Assembly: GCA_963576735.1 (NCBI GenBank)
Contig: OY755183.1
Coordinates: forward strand, 9,257,213 to 9,321,212
Reading direction: 5' to 3'
DNA length: 64,000 bases
Origin: Bedellia somnulentella
Taxonomy: Eukaryota; Arthropoda; Insecta; Lepidoptera; Bedelliidae
Numbering within the stretch: the stretch's first letter is position 1; every line of letters starts with the position of its first letter. Shown here one piece after another: positions 10,821-22,251 of this stretch. The position numbers and the translations under genes are program-made. A model generated the notes under the pieces. It was not told where the DNA came from. It saw only the letters and a list, made by a program, of their open reading frames with translations, and made no database searches.

Positions 10821-11072
10821 TAGTCGTTTAGCATCGGCTTAGAATGGCACAACCTCTTCCTACCCATGGGTGTCGAAAGCGGCGACTAAGGGTATGGGGC
10901 TTTTTAAGTGGTTTTTGGGTGATGCGGTTGGCCAGCGACCAACACCAGCGATACTTTATTACTACCAATTGGTCCCCTATCAACTTACAAATGTGGCTGA
11001 GAAGTTTCAAGCTCTGTTGCCTACCCCTTTTTGGGATTCAAGGCCGTAAGTATATGTATGTACTTCCAAATC
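10821..11072 (+). repeat. SINE family A copy 8 (variant subfamily)
   Basis: Contains GGGTGTCGAAAGCGGCGACTAAGGG and GCCGTAAGTATATGTATG, matching the variant at 6091-6334. Confidence 0.75.
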
Positions 11073-11289
11073 TACTTCTTCAATAACTTAATCGGTAAGT
11101 AGAATAGTGCTGTGAAACGAATATTCAGATGTTAACTTGTTCTCTATGAGTACTCTATATAAAAAAGCGAAAGTTATAAAAGCTATTATGTTTATTATTT
11201 TTCGTCAGATTAACTGTTTGAGTCAAAGGTTTTTAATTTCTTAAGTCCTTTTTATTATATTTTCTTTACATTTTGGACGCAAATAGCGA

Positions 11290-11455
11290 GTGTGCTCAAA
11301 AATGCAGGCGTCTGAAGTATGAAGAATAAGGAGCATGCATGAGAAGATTGATGGATATAAACAAAACTAGAGAGGTTTGTCAGGATCGTGCAAAATGGCG
11401 ATCGATAGTCTCTGCCTTCCTCAATGGGTACCAATGGCGTTAGTATTTGTGTATG
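11290..11455 (+). mobile_element. LINE 3' end fragment L2
   Basis: TGTGCTCAAAAATGCAGGCG, TCTGAAGTATGAAGAATAAG, then a degraded NxTREVCQDRAKWRSIVSA region and CTCTGCCTTCCTC...GGCGTTAGTATTTGTGTATG. This is one of the better preserved copies. Confidence 0.75.
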
Positions 11456-11826
11456 TATTTATGTATTTCGGACGCTGTTATTATGCAAATTTTATGTTAT
11501 AGCCCCATATCTCACTGTCCTTTACACGAATTTAACTGTATACACTCGTGAGAATGATGCTTTTGTTAATGTTAACCCACTTGTTACGGAAACAAAAAAA
11601 GTTAAGTTTATAAGTTGATTTTTGGTTTGGGGGCAGTTTAATGGTGTTGTTTTAAAACTACGGTAGCAATATGTACTACTGTTGCAAGGGTTCATGGTGA
11701 GTTGATTGAAACAAAATATATTTCAAAATAAGTACTTCTTTTATTGAATAATGCATACATATGGAGGTACGCTTTTAACATTGCTTATGATAGGCTGCAA
11801 AACAATATCTGGGGTGCAATGTGACG

Positions 11827-12979
11827 TTACATTTTACGCAAAAAAAATTGGCATGTTTGTGACAATATCCACAACGCAGTTCTTAGTTTTGCAAACTTAT
11901 CTGTCATGTCTAGATTTGAGTTATCACAACAATGCAAGTGACTCATTATGTACGTAAAACGATCTCTCGGCATTGCTTTATATATTATCTTCATGCCGCA
12001 ATCAGCAGAATCTTCGCAATACATGAAACGCCTGGGTACATGAACATAACCACTGTACAGCAAGATACCAATGAAACATCGCATTTCATTTGATGTTATG
12101 TTACCAGGCTTATTCTTCTGAGCGGCGTACAAATTAGTAAAATCAACTAACATATCTATGATCTCACTGCTGAGAAGACATTCGAAATAATATAACGGCT
12201 TTTGACGTAACTTAGCAGTCATTTGGGGACGCCAGGAAGAAAAATCTGGCTTGATGTCTCTTGCGATCCAGGAATACGCCTTATTTTTTTGTACTCGCAT
12301 GATGACACCACTCTTACCTTGCGTAGGTATTGGTAAGGTATCTTGAGCGTCCGTAGAAGAGGCGGTGGGCGCATCATCCACACGTTGACGCTTTGCCAAC
12401 TGCGATATCAGAATGTCGTCTTCGTCTTCACTATTGGAATCATCGCCGCCGTTATCAAGTTGTATTGCACAGGGTGCTCGAAGCTGAGAGCCTGGTAGAT
12501 TTTGAATGTTATCATATTCTTCGTCTCCGTAATCTTCATCGGTCACATTAACGTTACAATTATCTGGAGGAAGTATTACGATGGAATCTGGCAAAGGACC
12601 GTCATCGTCCTTCTCCAATTCTTCAACGATTTCATGAAGCCTCAAAGAGTTGAAACGGGATCTGTAATAATAAGAAATACCTACTTCAAAAACACAGATA
12701 AAACAATAAAAGCGTAGGTAACACAAACGATTTCAAGTAGGAAGAATGTATTTCTATGCACCGTCCTCATCCTCACTGCATAAGTAGGTAAGGTAGTTCA
12801 TTTTACGATCGTCGTTTATAAACAACACCTACTTTTCTCGACAAAAAAGGTACCAAAATGTTAATTGTAAGGCATATTATTTTCCTGCATAGATAAAACT
12901 ACGTTATAACAACAAGTAAAATGTAACTTCAGGCCAATATTATATTCAAATGATATTGTACTTACCCTTGAAAAGACAT
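11827..12979 (-). pseudogene. piggyBac-type transposase, spliced, C-terminally truncated
   Basis: The main exon (12661-11827) starts SRFNSLRLHEIVEELEKD. It has an acidic low-complexity region (DDDILISQLAKRQRVDD) and then the start of the DDE_Tnp_1_7 (piggyBac) domain: KPLYYFECLLSSEIIDMLV, TNLYAAQ, ITSNEMRCFIGILLYSGY, MPRDRFTYIMSHLHCCD, DKFAKLRTAL. It stops after SQTCQFFLRKM, so about 300 of the usual ~600 residues are missing, including the catalytic Asp residues that normally follow. A likely first exon is ATG at 12979-12977 through 12966 (MSFQ-G) with donor GTAAGT at 12965. The acceptor TTATTACAG ends at 12662 and the join is in frame. Family assignment is good; the splice is inferred. Confidence 0.75.
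12662..12965 (-). other. Predicted intron in the piggyBac-type transposase
   Basis: The donor is GTAAGT directly after ...CAAGG and the acceptor is TTCTTATTATTACAG. The 304-nt intron keeps the frame, giving MSFQGSRFNSLRL. Confidence 0.6.
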
Positions 12980-13177
12980 GATTATTTTTCGTATTTTATA
13001 GATATTTATACAAAAAAACACGTAATATCTTGATGTAAACTGTATTTTTCCTCGGTTAGATGCTGCACTGACGAAAGCAATCACATTATAAAATTTCATT
13101 AAAACTACTTACATTTCGATGTAGATTTTATTATTCATGCTGTTGTTTTAAAACGACGGTAGTAACAAGTGGGTTAA

Positions 13178-13768
13178 TGCACATTTTTGCTCATGAACTA
13201 TGCCTGCCTACACAATTTAATGACCTACTTTAAAAACTAAATAAACTGCTCATTACAAGATGCTGTACAAATTTATCGCAAGCGCCACCTTTCGGAACTT
13301 ATTCAAAATTTAATAAAGCACACATATTTTATTAAAAGCTCGAGCTTAACATCCATGAAGACATGTATCTGAGAATTTATAGCACAAATTAGCCTACCCG
13401 TGGACTGCAATAAATTTGCATACGAAACTCATAAGTTAAAATCCTTCACATGATGTTCCTAACTGCGTACTATTACTACAATATTTCATTAGAAACAATA
13501 TGGCTCTAAGCTGCATCAGTTAAAAAACACTACAGCAGTAGTTTTTTTTATTTCCAGAAACCGTTTTAATTTCTTCATTTCTGGTTTTTCGATTATTCAG
13601 AAATTTTATCTCGGAACTGTTTTGACTACCCAAACTAAACTTATTTTATTACAGAAAAATATTTATTGATTTCTCCCCACATAACAGAACAAAGTAGTGA
13701 AATTTTTATGAAGCCATAGTGAGTGAAATATGCCACAATTATTATCCGCAAACATAATTTCTTCTTAA
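13178..13768. other. AT-rich stretch without recognised feature
   Basis: Flanking DNA of the piggyBac insertion; no coding frame or repeat end was seen. Confidence 0.4.
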
Positions 13769-13965
13769 TTTAAATCTTTTTGTTCATGAAAATCTAATGT
13801 GAGGATTATTACTAATAAATAAAGAATAAATGGAGAAAAGAAAATTTCGACACAGGCGGGAATCGAACCCGCGACGCTCTGCCAATTCGCGGGTTCGATT
13901 CCCGCCTGTGTCGAAATTTTTCTTTCCTTTATTTATTCTTTGTTTATTAGTAATAACTTCTTCTT
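13769..13965. repeat. Family C fold-back copy
   Basis: A minus-strand tail and tRNA 3' half (13769-13876) is followed after a 13-bp spacer by the inverted plus-strand tRNA 3' half and tail (13888-13955). The arms GACACAGGCGGGAATCGAAC and its complement would form a long hairpin. The small open frames across it are artefacts of the palindrome. Confidence 0.75.
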
Positions 13966-15770
13966 GCATAACTCAATATCACACTTTCTTTACCTATACC
14001 TATGCATTCTAATATAAAACCCTTCTCGTCTCTTTATTCTAATTATCAATTTTACTGGCATTTTAAGTCCATTTCATCACTCTTAAGTCCCATTATTCTT
14101 ATAAGTGTATATTATATTTTAAGGGTTGAACAATTAATCGATTTTTATGATAATTTATATGTTTAATAAAAATATTTAACAGAAATAAATTATATGATGT
14201 AAATTAAGTCACAATCTTTGATGTATTTACTGGGTATTGAGACATGGTTATAATACGTAAATTGTAACGTTATTTCTGACTCCTGGGATGCTGTGGCTAA
14301 AAGTGGCTACCCAGAAGCCACAAGTAACTAAAGAAAGAAAGAAGTAAATGGAAGAAAAGTAAATAAGTAGAAAATTTATATATCACAACAATGTTTATAA
14401 CAGATTAAGTTCAAGGTTCTTGCTTAAAAATTAATAAATAGAGTATAAAAAAAAAGTTACAAAGTTAGCAAACTGTTGGTCCCAGACATCGTGGATACGA
14501 TTTCCACTCAGAACAAATAGTAATTATGATCAGTGTTAATTTGTTTGTTTCTTAGTCAAGAGCATTATTTATATATAAATTACCTACTACTTTTATCTTT
14601 ATCTCAACTCTTACTCAAAAATTCGCAACCTTCGGGGATATAATGGTAAAAAAGTATTTTCAAAAAATTTGTAAGACAATATTGTCGAAAATCTATCAAT
14701 GGCAGTGCATTTACGAAATCTTTTAAATTTAAGCCAAATTTATAACTATCAGTTAGTCATAAGTTGCAAATAAATATGACTTCATTTTTTCCGCTCCATT
14801 TAACCACCAGGTATCGCTGAGGCTACGTAAACCAAATAAAAGTACTAAAATTACACGTAATATTTAAAAGAAATAACATTATAACAATATTAAAAGGCAA
14901 AGAATGTGTTTATTATTTTCACACACACTTGTGATATGATTTTTATTTAAAATAACCCCACATAATTTGTGCCATAACACACACTTGACTGTGTTTTTTA
15001 TTAAAAAACAAAAGAGCAATTGTTCCTTCTTTCTTTACGACATTCTGAAATAACCGCTGCCATTCGTACTCGTAGAGTTTTAAAAATGCAGACATTGACA
15101 AAAGTTTACGTCAATCATTCTTTCCTCGAATTCATTTCTGAACTTAAACCGAGCTGAAACTTTAATTTTAGGATGTCTAGTTTGAAATTGCTATTGTTGA
15201 ACAGTCTGACTGCGATTTTAAGTTTAATCTTTGGTTCAATTTTTTGCATTCTACAGACTTACATTTTTTTATTGATTATTGTAATAAGTTTTGAGATCAA
15301 AAAGCTGGCTGGACAAAAAGCTTTGTAGTTTTTAACATCTAAGAGAATAATATATGTCAGAATTCTACGGAATTAATAAAATAATAGTATTACAGCTTTA
15401 GATGATGGCAGCGCATGACCAGATTATGGAAATCTTTAAGGAAGGCCTATGTCACGCAGTGGTCGTCTATTGGCTGAATTATATGATGACAATTTTAATT
15501 ATTTTTTAGTGTTTTTGCAAATGATGCTGTGTAGTATTATAACAGAAATGATTACATCTTAGAATAGCATTTGCTCTTGCGACAGTCATTCTTTCCCCTG
15601 TAAAAGTATTATGTTTCGCAAAGCGAAGAACTCATTTGATAATTCCTAAATCATTATCTCAACAGTTTTCTTTACTGCATCCAACATCAAGCAAATAATA
15701 ACAAGTATATTCTCCATTATGCTTACAAACTTGAATGTAAGGTACGATTTCAAACCCACAGTGTTTTACA
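13966..15770. other. 1.8 kb AT-rich stretch without recognised feature
   Basis: No long open frame, repeat end or RNA gene was seen. Short TGACA/TGTCA motifs are scattered in the right part. Confidence 0.4.
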
Positions 15771-15801
15771 ATGCTTGACAAAACAAGGACGACTGTAACC
15801 T

Positions 15802-16137
15802 GGGGCCCAATTCTACACGACCATCTTTTCTGTATGTCGGTCTTAGGTGTATCAAAACTGTGGTTTTGGCATTCTCGAAGCAAAATTGACAAATGTCATT
15901 TGTGTCACTGTCACAATAGTGAGACAGCTAAGATCTTATTTGCTATTCTACAAGGCCATTTTACGTCACTTTTTGACACATTGACGTATTTGGTATTCTG
16001 CAAATTAACGTTTTTTTTCAGCGTTATGATGATTGAACGAATGATTCACCAAATCGGTATTCTAAGCGTTTTTAAGAGTTCTTTTGGCAGCTGTCTGAAG
16101 CTACAATCCACCATAATGCTACAGTTTTTCTCCTAAA
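15802..16137 (+). repeat. Possible MITE end (GGGGCCCAATTCTACA)
   Basis: The 16-mer GGGGCCCAATTCTACA at 15802-15817 occurs once more, inverted and exact, at 20899-20914. Sequence next to both is rich in TGTCAAAATTGACA-like motifs. I read these as ends of one short DNA-transposon family; the other end of this copy was not found. The 121-codon frame over this stretch is not credible as a gene. Confidence 0.4.
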
Positions 16138-16452
16138 AAACAACAGTAGCTTTTTGTGTATTGTTTCATACATTCGAAAAAATTTTTTTTTGTGGAAAAT
16201 GATTATGAATATTTATTTGAATGTATTTACACATATTTTATTGGATTTTATTTACATTTTACTGAAAATTTAAAGATATCAATAAAATATGCGTTTTTTA
16301 TGACAATATTTTTTCTGATAAAAATATCTTAATCAAAGTTCGAAAATATTTCAAATGTATCGAAGTAGATTTCGTTTCAATGTGGCTCAATGAAAATCGA
16401 TATGATAAATGCAGTTACACTTATTCAAGAAAACGTTAACTCATTATGACAA
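16138..16452. other. AT-rich stretch without recognised feature
   Basis: Nothing supportable was seen here. Confidence 0.4.
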
Positions 16453-16624
16453 AACGGCGATAGGCCTGCCCCCTATCACGTGAGTTCACTGTCTAAGCAA
16501 AACGTGGGTACCTTCTCTGGAAACTAGATGGCGCTTGCCATGTGAGTTCAGAAGTATTGGTACCTCTGCCAACCCCTTCGGGGATAAACGGCGTGAACGT
16601 TTATGTTATGTTTATGTTTATGTT
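16453..16624 (+). repeat. SINE family B copy 4 (5'-truncated)
   Basis: It starts at ACGGCGATAGGCC, the same 5' cut point as the copies at 7302 and 24606, and carries the ACTAGATGGCGCTTGCCATG subfamily segment. It ends CTTCGGGGATAAACGGCG plus a TTATG tail. Confidence 0.85.
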
Positions 16625-16631
16625 TTTATAG

Positions 16632-16862
16632 CAAAACAGCAGAATAACACTACCCCATTCCTACCGGTGGGTGGTCATAATAATAGGAGTGAATGGGTTA
16701 CCCTTAGTGATTTTGCGTGGGCTTTCTAGTGATTTTTGGTCGATATGGTTAGAGAGCCCGGCACCAACAATTATTTATTAATACCATCTTTTCACCACTC
16801 AACTTCCAAAAGTGACTCAGGAATTTCTCATTCCAAAGCCTTTAAGGCATTTACAGTAGTAC
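16632..16862 (+). repeat. SINE family A copy 9 (diverged)
   Basis: ACACTACCCCATTCC, GGTTAGAGAGCCCGGCACC and CCAAAAGTGACTCAGG are in consensus order; the 5' end and tail are degraded. Confidence 0.65.
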
Positions 16863-17158
16863 AGACCTAAGCAGAGGTTCCCAAACTAGGCTAGGTCTGT
16901 ATTATGGGAAACCAGTTTATATCTATGCATGTCAGTTTCATCACCAACACCCCTATGATATTTCGTGTGATGATATATAGCCTACGTTACTTTTGAATAA
17001 TTCCAACGTTTAATTTAAAAAAATATTTTTTATACCGGTTGAGCTATTGGGGAATTAGGAACCTATACATACAAACAAATATCTCTCCTTTTGGAAATTT
17101 GATATTATAGACAAGAGATTTTGAGATGATTGGCTGATTAGTGTACAGTCGGATATAT

Positions 17159-17390
17159 ATACATACATACATCCATATACTCACGGCGGCCGGAGCTAAG
17201 GAATTGGAAATTCCTAAGCCACTTTTGGAAAGTTGAGTGAGGAAAAGATGGTGAGATAAAGGTTGTTGGTGATGGGTTTCCGAATACATCGCCCAAAAAT
17301 CTCTTAAAAGCCCCAATACAGTTAGTCGCCTCTTACGTACACCCATCGGAAGAAATGGGGAAGTACTATTCTAAGCCGACACTGCACAGC
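17159..17390 (-). repeat. SINE family A copy 10 (full length)
   Basis: The tail ATACATACATAC is at left and ACACTGCACAGC at right. A run of ATATACACTACA repeats follows at 17391-17450. Confidence 0.85.
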
Positions 17391-19156
17391 AAATATACAC
17401 TACACAGTATATATACACTACACTATATATATACTACAGTGTATATATACTTTGTATATATATGGTTGCCTATGTACTAAACGTATGCATTGTAAATTAT
17501 GCTAGGTAACGACTATATAAAGTCTAAGCGAAAACAGTTAAGCTTTTCGTTTTATAGTTATTAACGTTGCCGTTAGCCCTCTAAAAAAGTTATTCCTAAT
17601 TAAATTATCACAGTTTTCATGCCAGTAAATATTGGCCCTAAGAAACACAGGCGTATATTCAAAGTATAACAATACTCGTGCAAATCCGAAATGGTCCACT
17701 AGTAAATTAATAAAGAAACAAGTATCAAGAAGATGTTATTTATTATATATTTGTAACTAAAGTATAATCACTAAGACGAGCAAAGAACTTTTAATACAAG
17801 TTTTGGTATGATAAATATACGCTTTATTATTTGTTAGCTTCTCCTACATGATTTGAAATATAAATGTATATTCTTGGGTAATTTTCAGTTGGTTGATATC
17901 TTCCGCAAGGAATTCTTATAAAATAGAGACACCATATGAATGTTCCAGTTTGAAAACTTTAATTAAGCTTCATCGTCACGAATAATTGGTACCAAAATCA
18001 CTGATAGCATATTCATCGTTAAGTTCGTATCGTAGAATAGTACCGCAAAACAAATAATGTTTGATATTAACCAGTCCGTTAAATTAATTATTATTCGGTA
18101 TAAGAAATTTATTCATTAGTTTTCAAAATATGTAATAATGAAAATGAAAATTGACAAATTATAATTTTTTTGTTTGTTTATTGTTTTTTTTTTATTTTTT
18201 TTGTTATTGGCGGTATCTGCCGAATATTTTTTCAGCAATTTCTCCACAAACAGCGTGATTTAGTCTCGCATGTGAATTTTAGTTGTAAGGATTTTTATCA
18301 ATAAAGCGAAAAAAAATTATGTATAAAGAATGAAATTATTAAACAATTAGATGTTTAAGGTATTTAATTAATGGTTAAGTAAAGACTAAGTTAAGAGTTA
18401 TTTATATTTTGGGAAGAACATAAAATTAAAGAAAAAATAATAATGAAATCCCATTATCGCGAATCCCAACTAATTATGTCATGCTTATTTTTATTTTCCA
18501 AAAAATATCTTTCTTCTATTTTTTTTCTTTTTAGCTTTGGGTATATTTACAAGCAGCCTTTTTGGCTCAATTAAAATATAATTTATTTAATAACCTGACA
18601 ATTCATACTTGGTAAACATTGGAAACATATTTTAAATCATTTACAATTAAATTTTGAAGAAATAATTGAGATCTAGTTACAAAATCGGGGATGATTCTAG
18701 ATTAAGAGCATAGGGTACATAATAAATAAAGTGGTAGGTATTTGCAATATCAATATTAGAATAAAAATGGCAATACTGGATTTAAAATCATTCAACTTAA
18801 TGACCGAATGAGCAAGAAACTGGGCTAAAACGTCAAATTTGGATCACCATACCAGAGACATACACCTAAGATACATAAGATTGTGAATACCCATTAAAAA
18901 GTTCTATTAAGTTTGCATTGTGACGTTTAGTGACATGTGACAGAATTTTGACGGTTTTATGTCAAATTATGACAGTTGGAAAAAGTTTTTTTTCTTAAAG
19001 CGAGTTCGTGTTTGGCCAAGAATTTGCGTAATGAGTTTGTAAGAAAAAGTTTGACTTTACTTTGAACAGACCGCAAAAATCTTATCTTATAATCACGACT
19101 TATTATAAACAAACATAAGGCAAACTTAAAAAAGTCTAATATTTCAGAAAAAAAGG
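17391..19156. other. AT-rich stretch with a possible Helitron 3' end
   Basis: TACTCGTGCAAATCCGAAAT and GGTCCACTAGT at 17669-17702 resemble a decayed Helitron 3' end. The rest (to 19156) shows no gene; TGACGTTT and TGTGACAG motifs cluster at 18920-18975. Confidence 0.35.
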
Positions 19157-19272
19157 TACATACATACATATACTCACGGCTATAAATCTCAGGAAGGGGT
19201 AGCCAGAGCTAAGGAATTAGAAATTCCTCAGCCACTTTTGGAAATTTGAGTAGGGAAAAGATAGTAAAAAAA
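19157..19272 (-). repeat. SINE family A copy 11 (3' half)
   Basis: TACATACATACATATACTCACGG tail (19157-19179), GGAAGGGGTAGCC and CCTCAGCCACTTTTGG; it stops before the GGAGACCC segment. Confidence 0.75.
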
Positions 19273-19439
19273 GGTCTTGAAACAAAACACAAAAAACTCT
19301 TAAACGTGCCACATTTTATCTAACAAATATTTATTTCATCATTAATTAAAGATAAATAATTCAATAAAAATAATAATTTCAAGATTTTCTGCATCAAAAT
19401 AAAAATAATAATAAAAGAAAATGATACAAACCTAAATGC

Positions 19440-19590
19440 GTAAACTCACGAGATTAGTTCCTATCGGAGTAGGCAGAAACTATTAATTTTGTTGGATTTG
19501 TACGACCCCGGCTAACTTATCTAGCTTCTTCTAGTTTAATGAATCTTTTATACATGCTTTTTTATTCTTTACACTTCGGACGTCTGACAG
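19440..19590 (-). mobile_element. LINE 3' end fragment L3
   Basis: Minus-strand remnant with CTCACGAGATTAGTTCC, GAGTAGGCAGAAACTAT and TATTCTTTACACTTCGG, in the order of the other LINE tails; many substitutions. Confidence 0.6.
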
Positions 19591-19884
19591 GTTGTTTGAA
19601 AAATTTAAATGTATTTATTTTGTTTATTTGACCAATTTGTCACTGGCACAATTATAATAACAATTCACTACTAACTTATCTGTAGAATATAAAACAGAGC
19701 AAAAGAGAGGTGTCATTTTCAAAACGCAGGGTACCTATAGAGCCTTTGAGGAAAAGAAAAAACATTTTTTTTACTAACATTGAAAACAGCCTTTAAATTC
19801 GCGCTTGTACATCAATAAAAAAATTGGGATAGGTTTGTTTCAATGAAAACTAGTATTTTTCCATATACTAATACTAAGGCAATA

Positions 19885-20092
19885 ATATTTTTAAGATGGT
19901 TTGGGCATGATAAGGATGAATAGGTAAATTGGATGTGTAAAAACCCAATGTGGAAGGCACTGGAAAGTGGTGTTAGTAGAGGACGACTACGGAGGACACA
20001 ATCGGACCAAATAGAGTTTTCTCAAAAAGGCAGGCGGCTTCTGTAATAATGTCATGCCTAGAAGACATTCCATTAAAATAAATGATAGTTAC
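19885..20092 (+). mobile_element. LINE ORF2 C-terminal fragment
   Basis: AGATGGTTTGGGCATGATAAG encodes LRWFGH, the motif preceding the C-terminus of many insect LINE reverse transcriptases. It is followed by GTTAGTAGAGGACGACTACGG (SRGRLRR) and CTCAAAAAGGCAGGCG, which also occurs in L2 and L8. The frame is broken. Confidence 0.6.
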
Positions 20093-20103
20093 GGAGTAGG
20101 TAC

Positions 20104-20173
20104 ATACATACATAAATACACATACTCACGCCATTAGTTCCCATTGGGGTAAGCAGAGACTATCGATCGCCAT
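20104..20173 (-). mobile_element. LINE 3' end fragment L4, 70-bp insertion
   Basis: Only the last 70 bp of the LINE (ATACATACATAAATACACATAC tail at left, then CACGCCATTAGTTCCC and GTAAGCAGAGACTATCG). It is flanked by exact 11-bp duplications GGAGTAGGTAC (20093-20103, 20174-20184). Confidence 0.85.
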
Positions 20174-20304
20174 GGAGTAGGTACCCGCATAAATTTAACC
20201 ATTTACGTACCCATACAATTTTAATTTTTTATAACGATGAAATCAAAACTCAGCTCTTCTTTTTGAGACTTCACTTCATCGGTTTGAGTTTAAATTCTCG
20301 TTGG

Positions 20305-20370
20305 GCCTTGACCAATGTCTTTTTTATTTATTGAGGACGTTAACCGTGAGGAAAAATATCGTGAGGAAAC
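20305..20370 (+). repeat. SINE family B core fragment
   Basis: TTAACCGTGAGGAAAAATATC and GTGAGGAAAC represent only the conserved core of family B. Confidence 0.55.
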
Positions 20371-20565
20371 TATTATACTCACGGCCATAAATCCCTAAAA
20401 AGGGGTAACCACAGCTTTAGAGCTAAAAACTCCTCAGCCACATTTGGAAGTTGATATGGGAGATGATGGTAGAAATAAAGTATCGTTGGTGATGGGTCTT
20501 CAACCGCATCGCCTAAAAGTCACTTTAAAAAGCCCCATACCCTCTTACGACACCCATGTAAAGAA
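20371..20565 (-). repeat. SINE family A copy 12
   Basis: CTCACGGCCATAAATCCC at left, GATGGGTCTTCAACCGCATC inside; the 5' end is missing. Confidence 0.75.
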
Positions 20566-20639
20566 TTAACCTATAATAAAATATTTCGGTCTAATCTTCT
20601 AGCAGAAAGTACTCATAAACTGTACATAAAATTTAAATG

Positions 20640-20914
20640 ATATTTCTTTAGTCTTGGGCGATGGTACAGAAATAGGTACAGTTATTGCGGTAGATTTTTA
20701 AGATCACTGGAATGACAACACTTATTTGACTTATTAAAGAATGAATAAATGACTGATTTGGAATGTCAAAATTGACAAAACCATGCTCCGGCAGCTAAGA
20801 TAATAGAACCGATTACGTTGTAACGACTAAAAATAGAGATACAGTATTGTACTTATTTGACCTACAGACTGTATCAAAACGGTGACGTTTCTTAAAATTG
20901 TAGAATTGGGCCCC
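20640..20914 (-). repeat. Possible MITE end, inverted partner of 15802
   Basis: TGTAGAATTGGGCCCC at 20899-20914 is the exact reverse complement of the motif at 15802-15817, and ATGTCAAAATTGACAAAACC lies inside (20764-20783). The left boundary is a guess. Confidence 0.35.
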
Positions 20915-21289
20915 TGCATCGTATATAAACTAGAACTTATGTTACCGTGCAGCTATGAACTAGGTAGTTCTACAAAGTTCCGTGTTGACACAAGAACCAT
21001 TTGTCCATATTTCCGTCACTGCACAGGAAGTCCTGATATTACCAGACTAATTAATGTTGCAATGCTTGTTTTCGATGTACGTTGGATACACCGATGTCGG
21101 GTCGTACCATGTCACTTTAATTGATTAGTTACATTGACCGAGCCATAGTTGCTGTTGCTAAAGGATATTAATTAAAAATGAATTCCATCAGGCTTGTTTT
21201 CTTGCTTTTTTTCCGTGATTAAATGTAATGAGTTATTTAAGTATTGGAAAATAGGAAAAAAAATGCATATTTATTTATTAATATTTTTT

Positions 21290-21445
21290 GTACATGCATA
21301 TGTTTCTCAAGTATGAGGAATAAAAGAGCATGTATGAAAAGATTGAAGGACGTGAACGAAGCTAGAGAAGTTTGCCAGGATCGTAGAAAGTGGCGATTGA
21401 TAGTCTCTGCCTACCCCAATGGAAACTAACGGTGTGAGTATAAGT
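21290..21445 (+). mobile_element. LINE 3' end fragment L5, best-preserved C-terminus
   Basis: The open frame reads MKRLKDVNEAREVCQDRR then KWRLIVSAYPNGN and a stop, followed by GGTGTGAGTATAAGTAT. Such a basic C-terminal tail ends the reverse transcriptase ORF of many insect LINEs. No RT domain is left; the copy is 5' truncated. Confidence 0.75.
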
Positions 21446-21998
21446 ATAATTGTAATATTTTTTGGCCATCGCTTACACTTAGAATATAAATGTACCTAAA
21501 CTAATAAAAAAAGATATATATGACATATCAATTTACATTTAAATTATTTTACACAAACAATACGAAATAACACACAAAAAACTTCTCCCGAATGAATCTC
21601 CTGCAAATAAAGTCTCTTCAACCAAAATTTTCCATTTTAATTATACGTGTTAATTTATAATTAAGTGAATATTATAAAACACGTTATAGCACGCAATGCG
21701 TCCTTAGGGTGTGATTAAATGATGTCATAATAAACACGACTTTGCTCGATTCTTAGAAAGCATTACTGAGTGTAGAATATGACTATGATATCATTGCTTT
21801 TCAAATGTGTTTGTAATCGTCAACACATTTGTGTGTCTAGTTAGTATAAATATAGTGACTACGGAACAATGTTACTTTAAAAGAGATGCCCCAATAAGTT
21901 ATAATGGATGAAATATTTTGAGTCTATTTAATCAATGGTTCTGATTGCAAAATTTCCTATGTGCGATAATTAAAATAAATAAATAGACGGACATATTA

Positions 21999-22240
21999 CA
22001 TACATACATATACTCACGGCTATAAATCCCTTAATGAGGTAGCCAGAGCTTTGGAATGAGGAATTCCTCAGCCACTTTTGGAAGTTGATTGGGGGAAAGA
22101 TGGTAATAATAAATGTTTTTGGAGACGGGTCTCCAACCACATCGCCCTAAAATCACTTAAAAAGCCCCTATACTCTTAATCGCCTCTTACGATCACCCAC
22201 GGATAGAAATGGGGTAGTGTTATTCCAAGCCGACACTACA
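21999..22240 (-). repeat. SINE family A copy 13 with 11-bp target duplication
   Basis: The full-length copy is flanked by CGGACATATTA (21988-21998, 22241-22251), which fixes both family ends. Confidence 0.9.
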
Positions 22241-22251
22241 CGGACATATTA

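Larger units (their letters stand above)
11576..13173 (-). mobile_element. piggyBac-like element, internally deleted
   Basis: The 1598-bp element is flanked by TTAA on both sides (11572-11575, 13174-13177) and bounded by the inverted repeats CCCACTTGTTAC / GTAACAAGTGGG, the TTAA target and CCC terminus of the piggyBac superfamily. A 25-bp subterminal motif (TGTTGTTTTAAAAC-ACGGTAG) occurs near both ends in direct orientation (11645-11669, 13141-13165; two mismatches). Only the N-terminal half of a transposase remains, so the copy cannot be autonomous. Confidence 0.85.

Noticed and set aside
13830..14012. Small ORFs on both strands
   Set aside because: They arise from the palindromic family C fold-back, which reads open on either strand.
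15771..16136. 121-codon protein-coding gene
   Set aside because: No domain, no splice or signal context, and it overlaps a repeat-like terminus.
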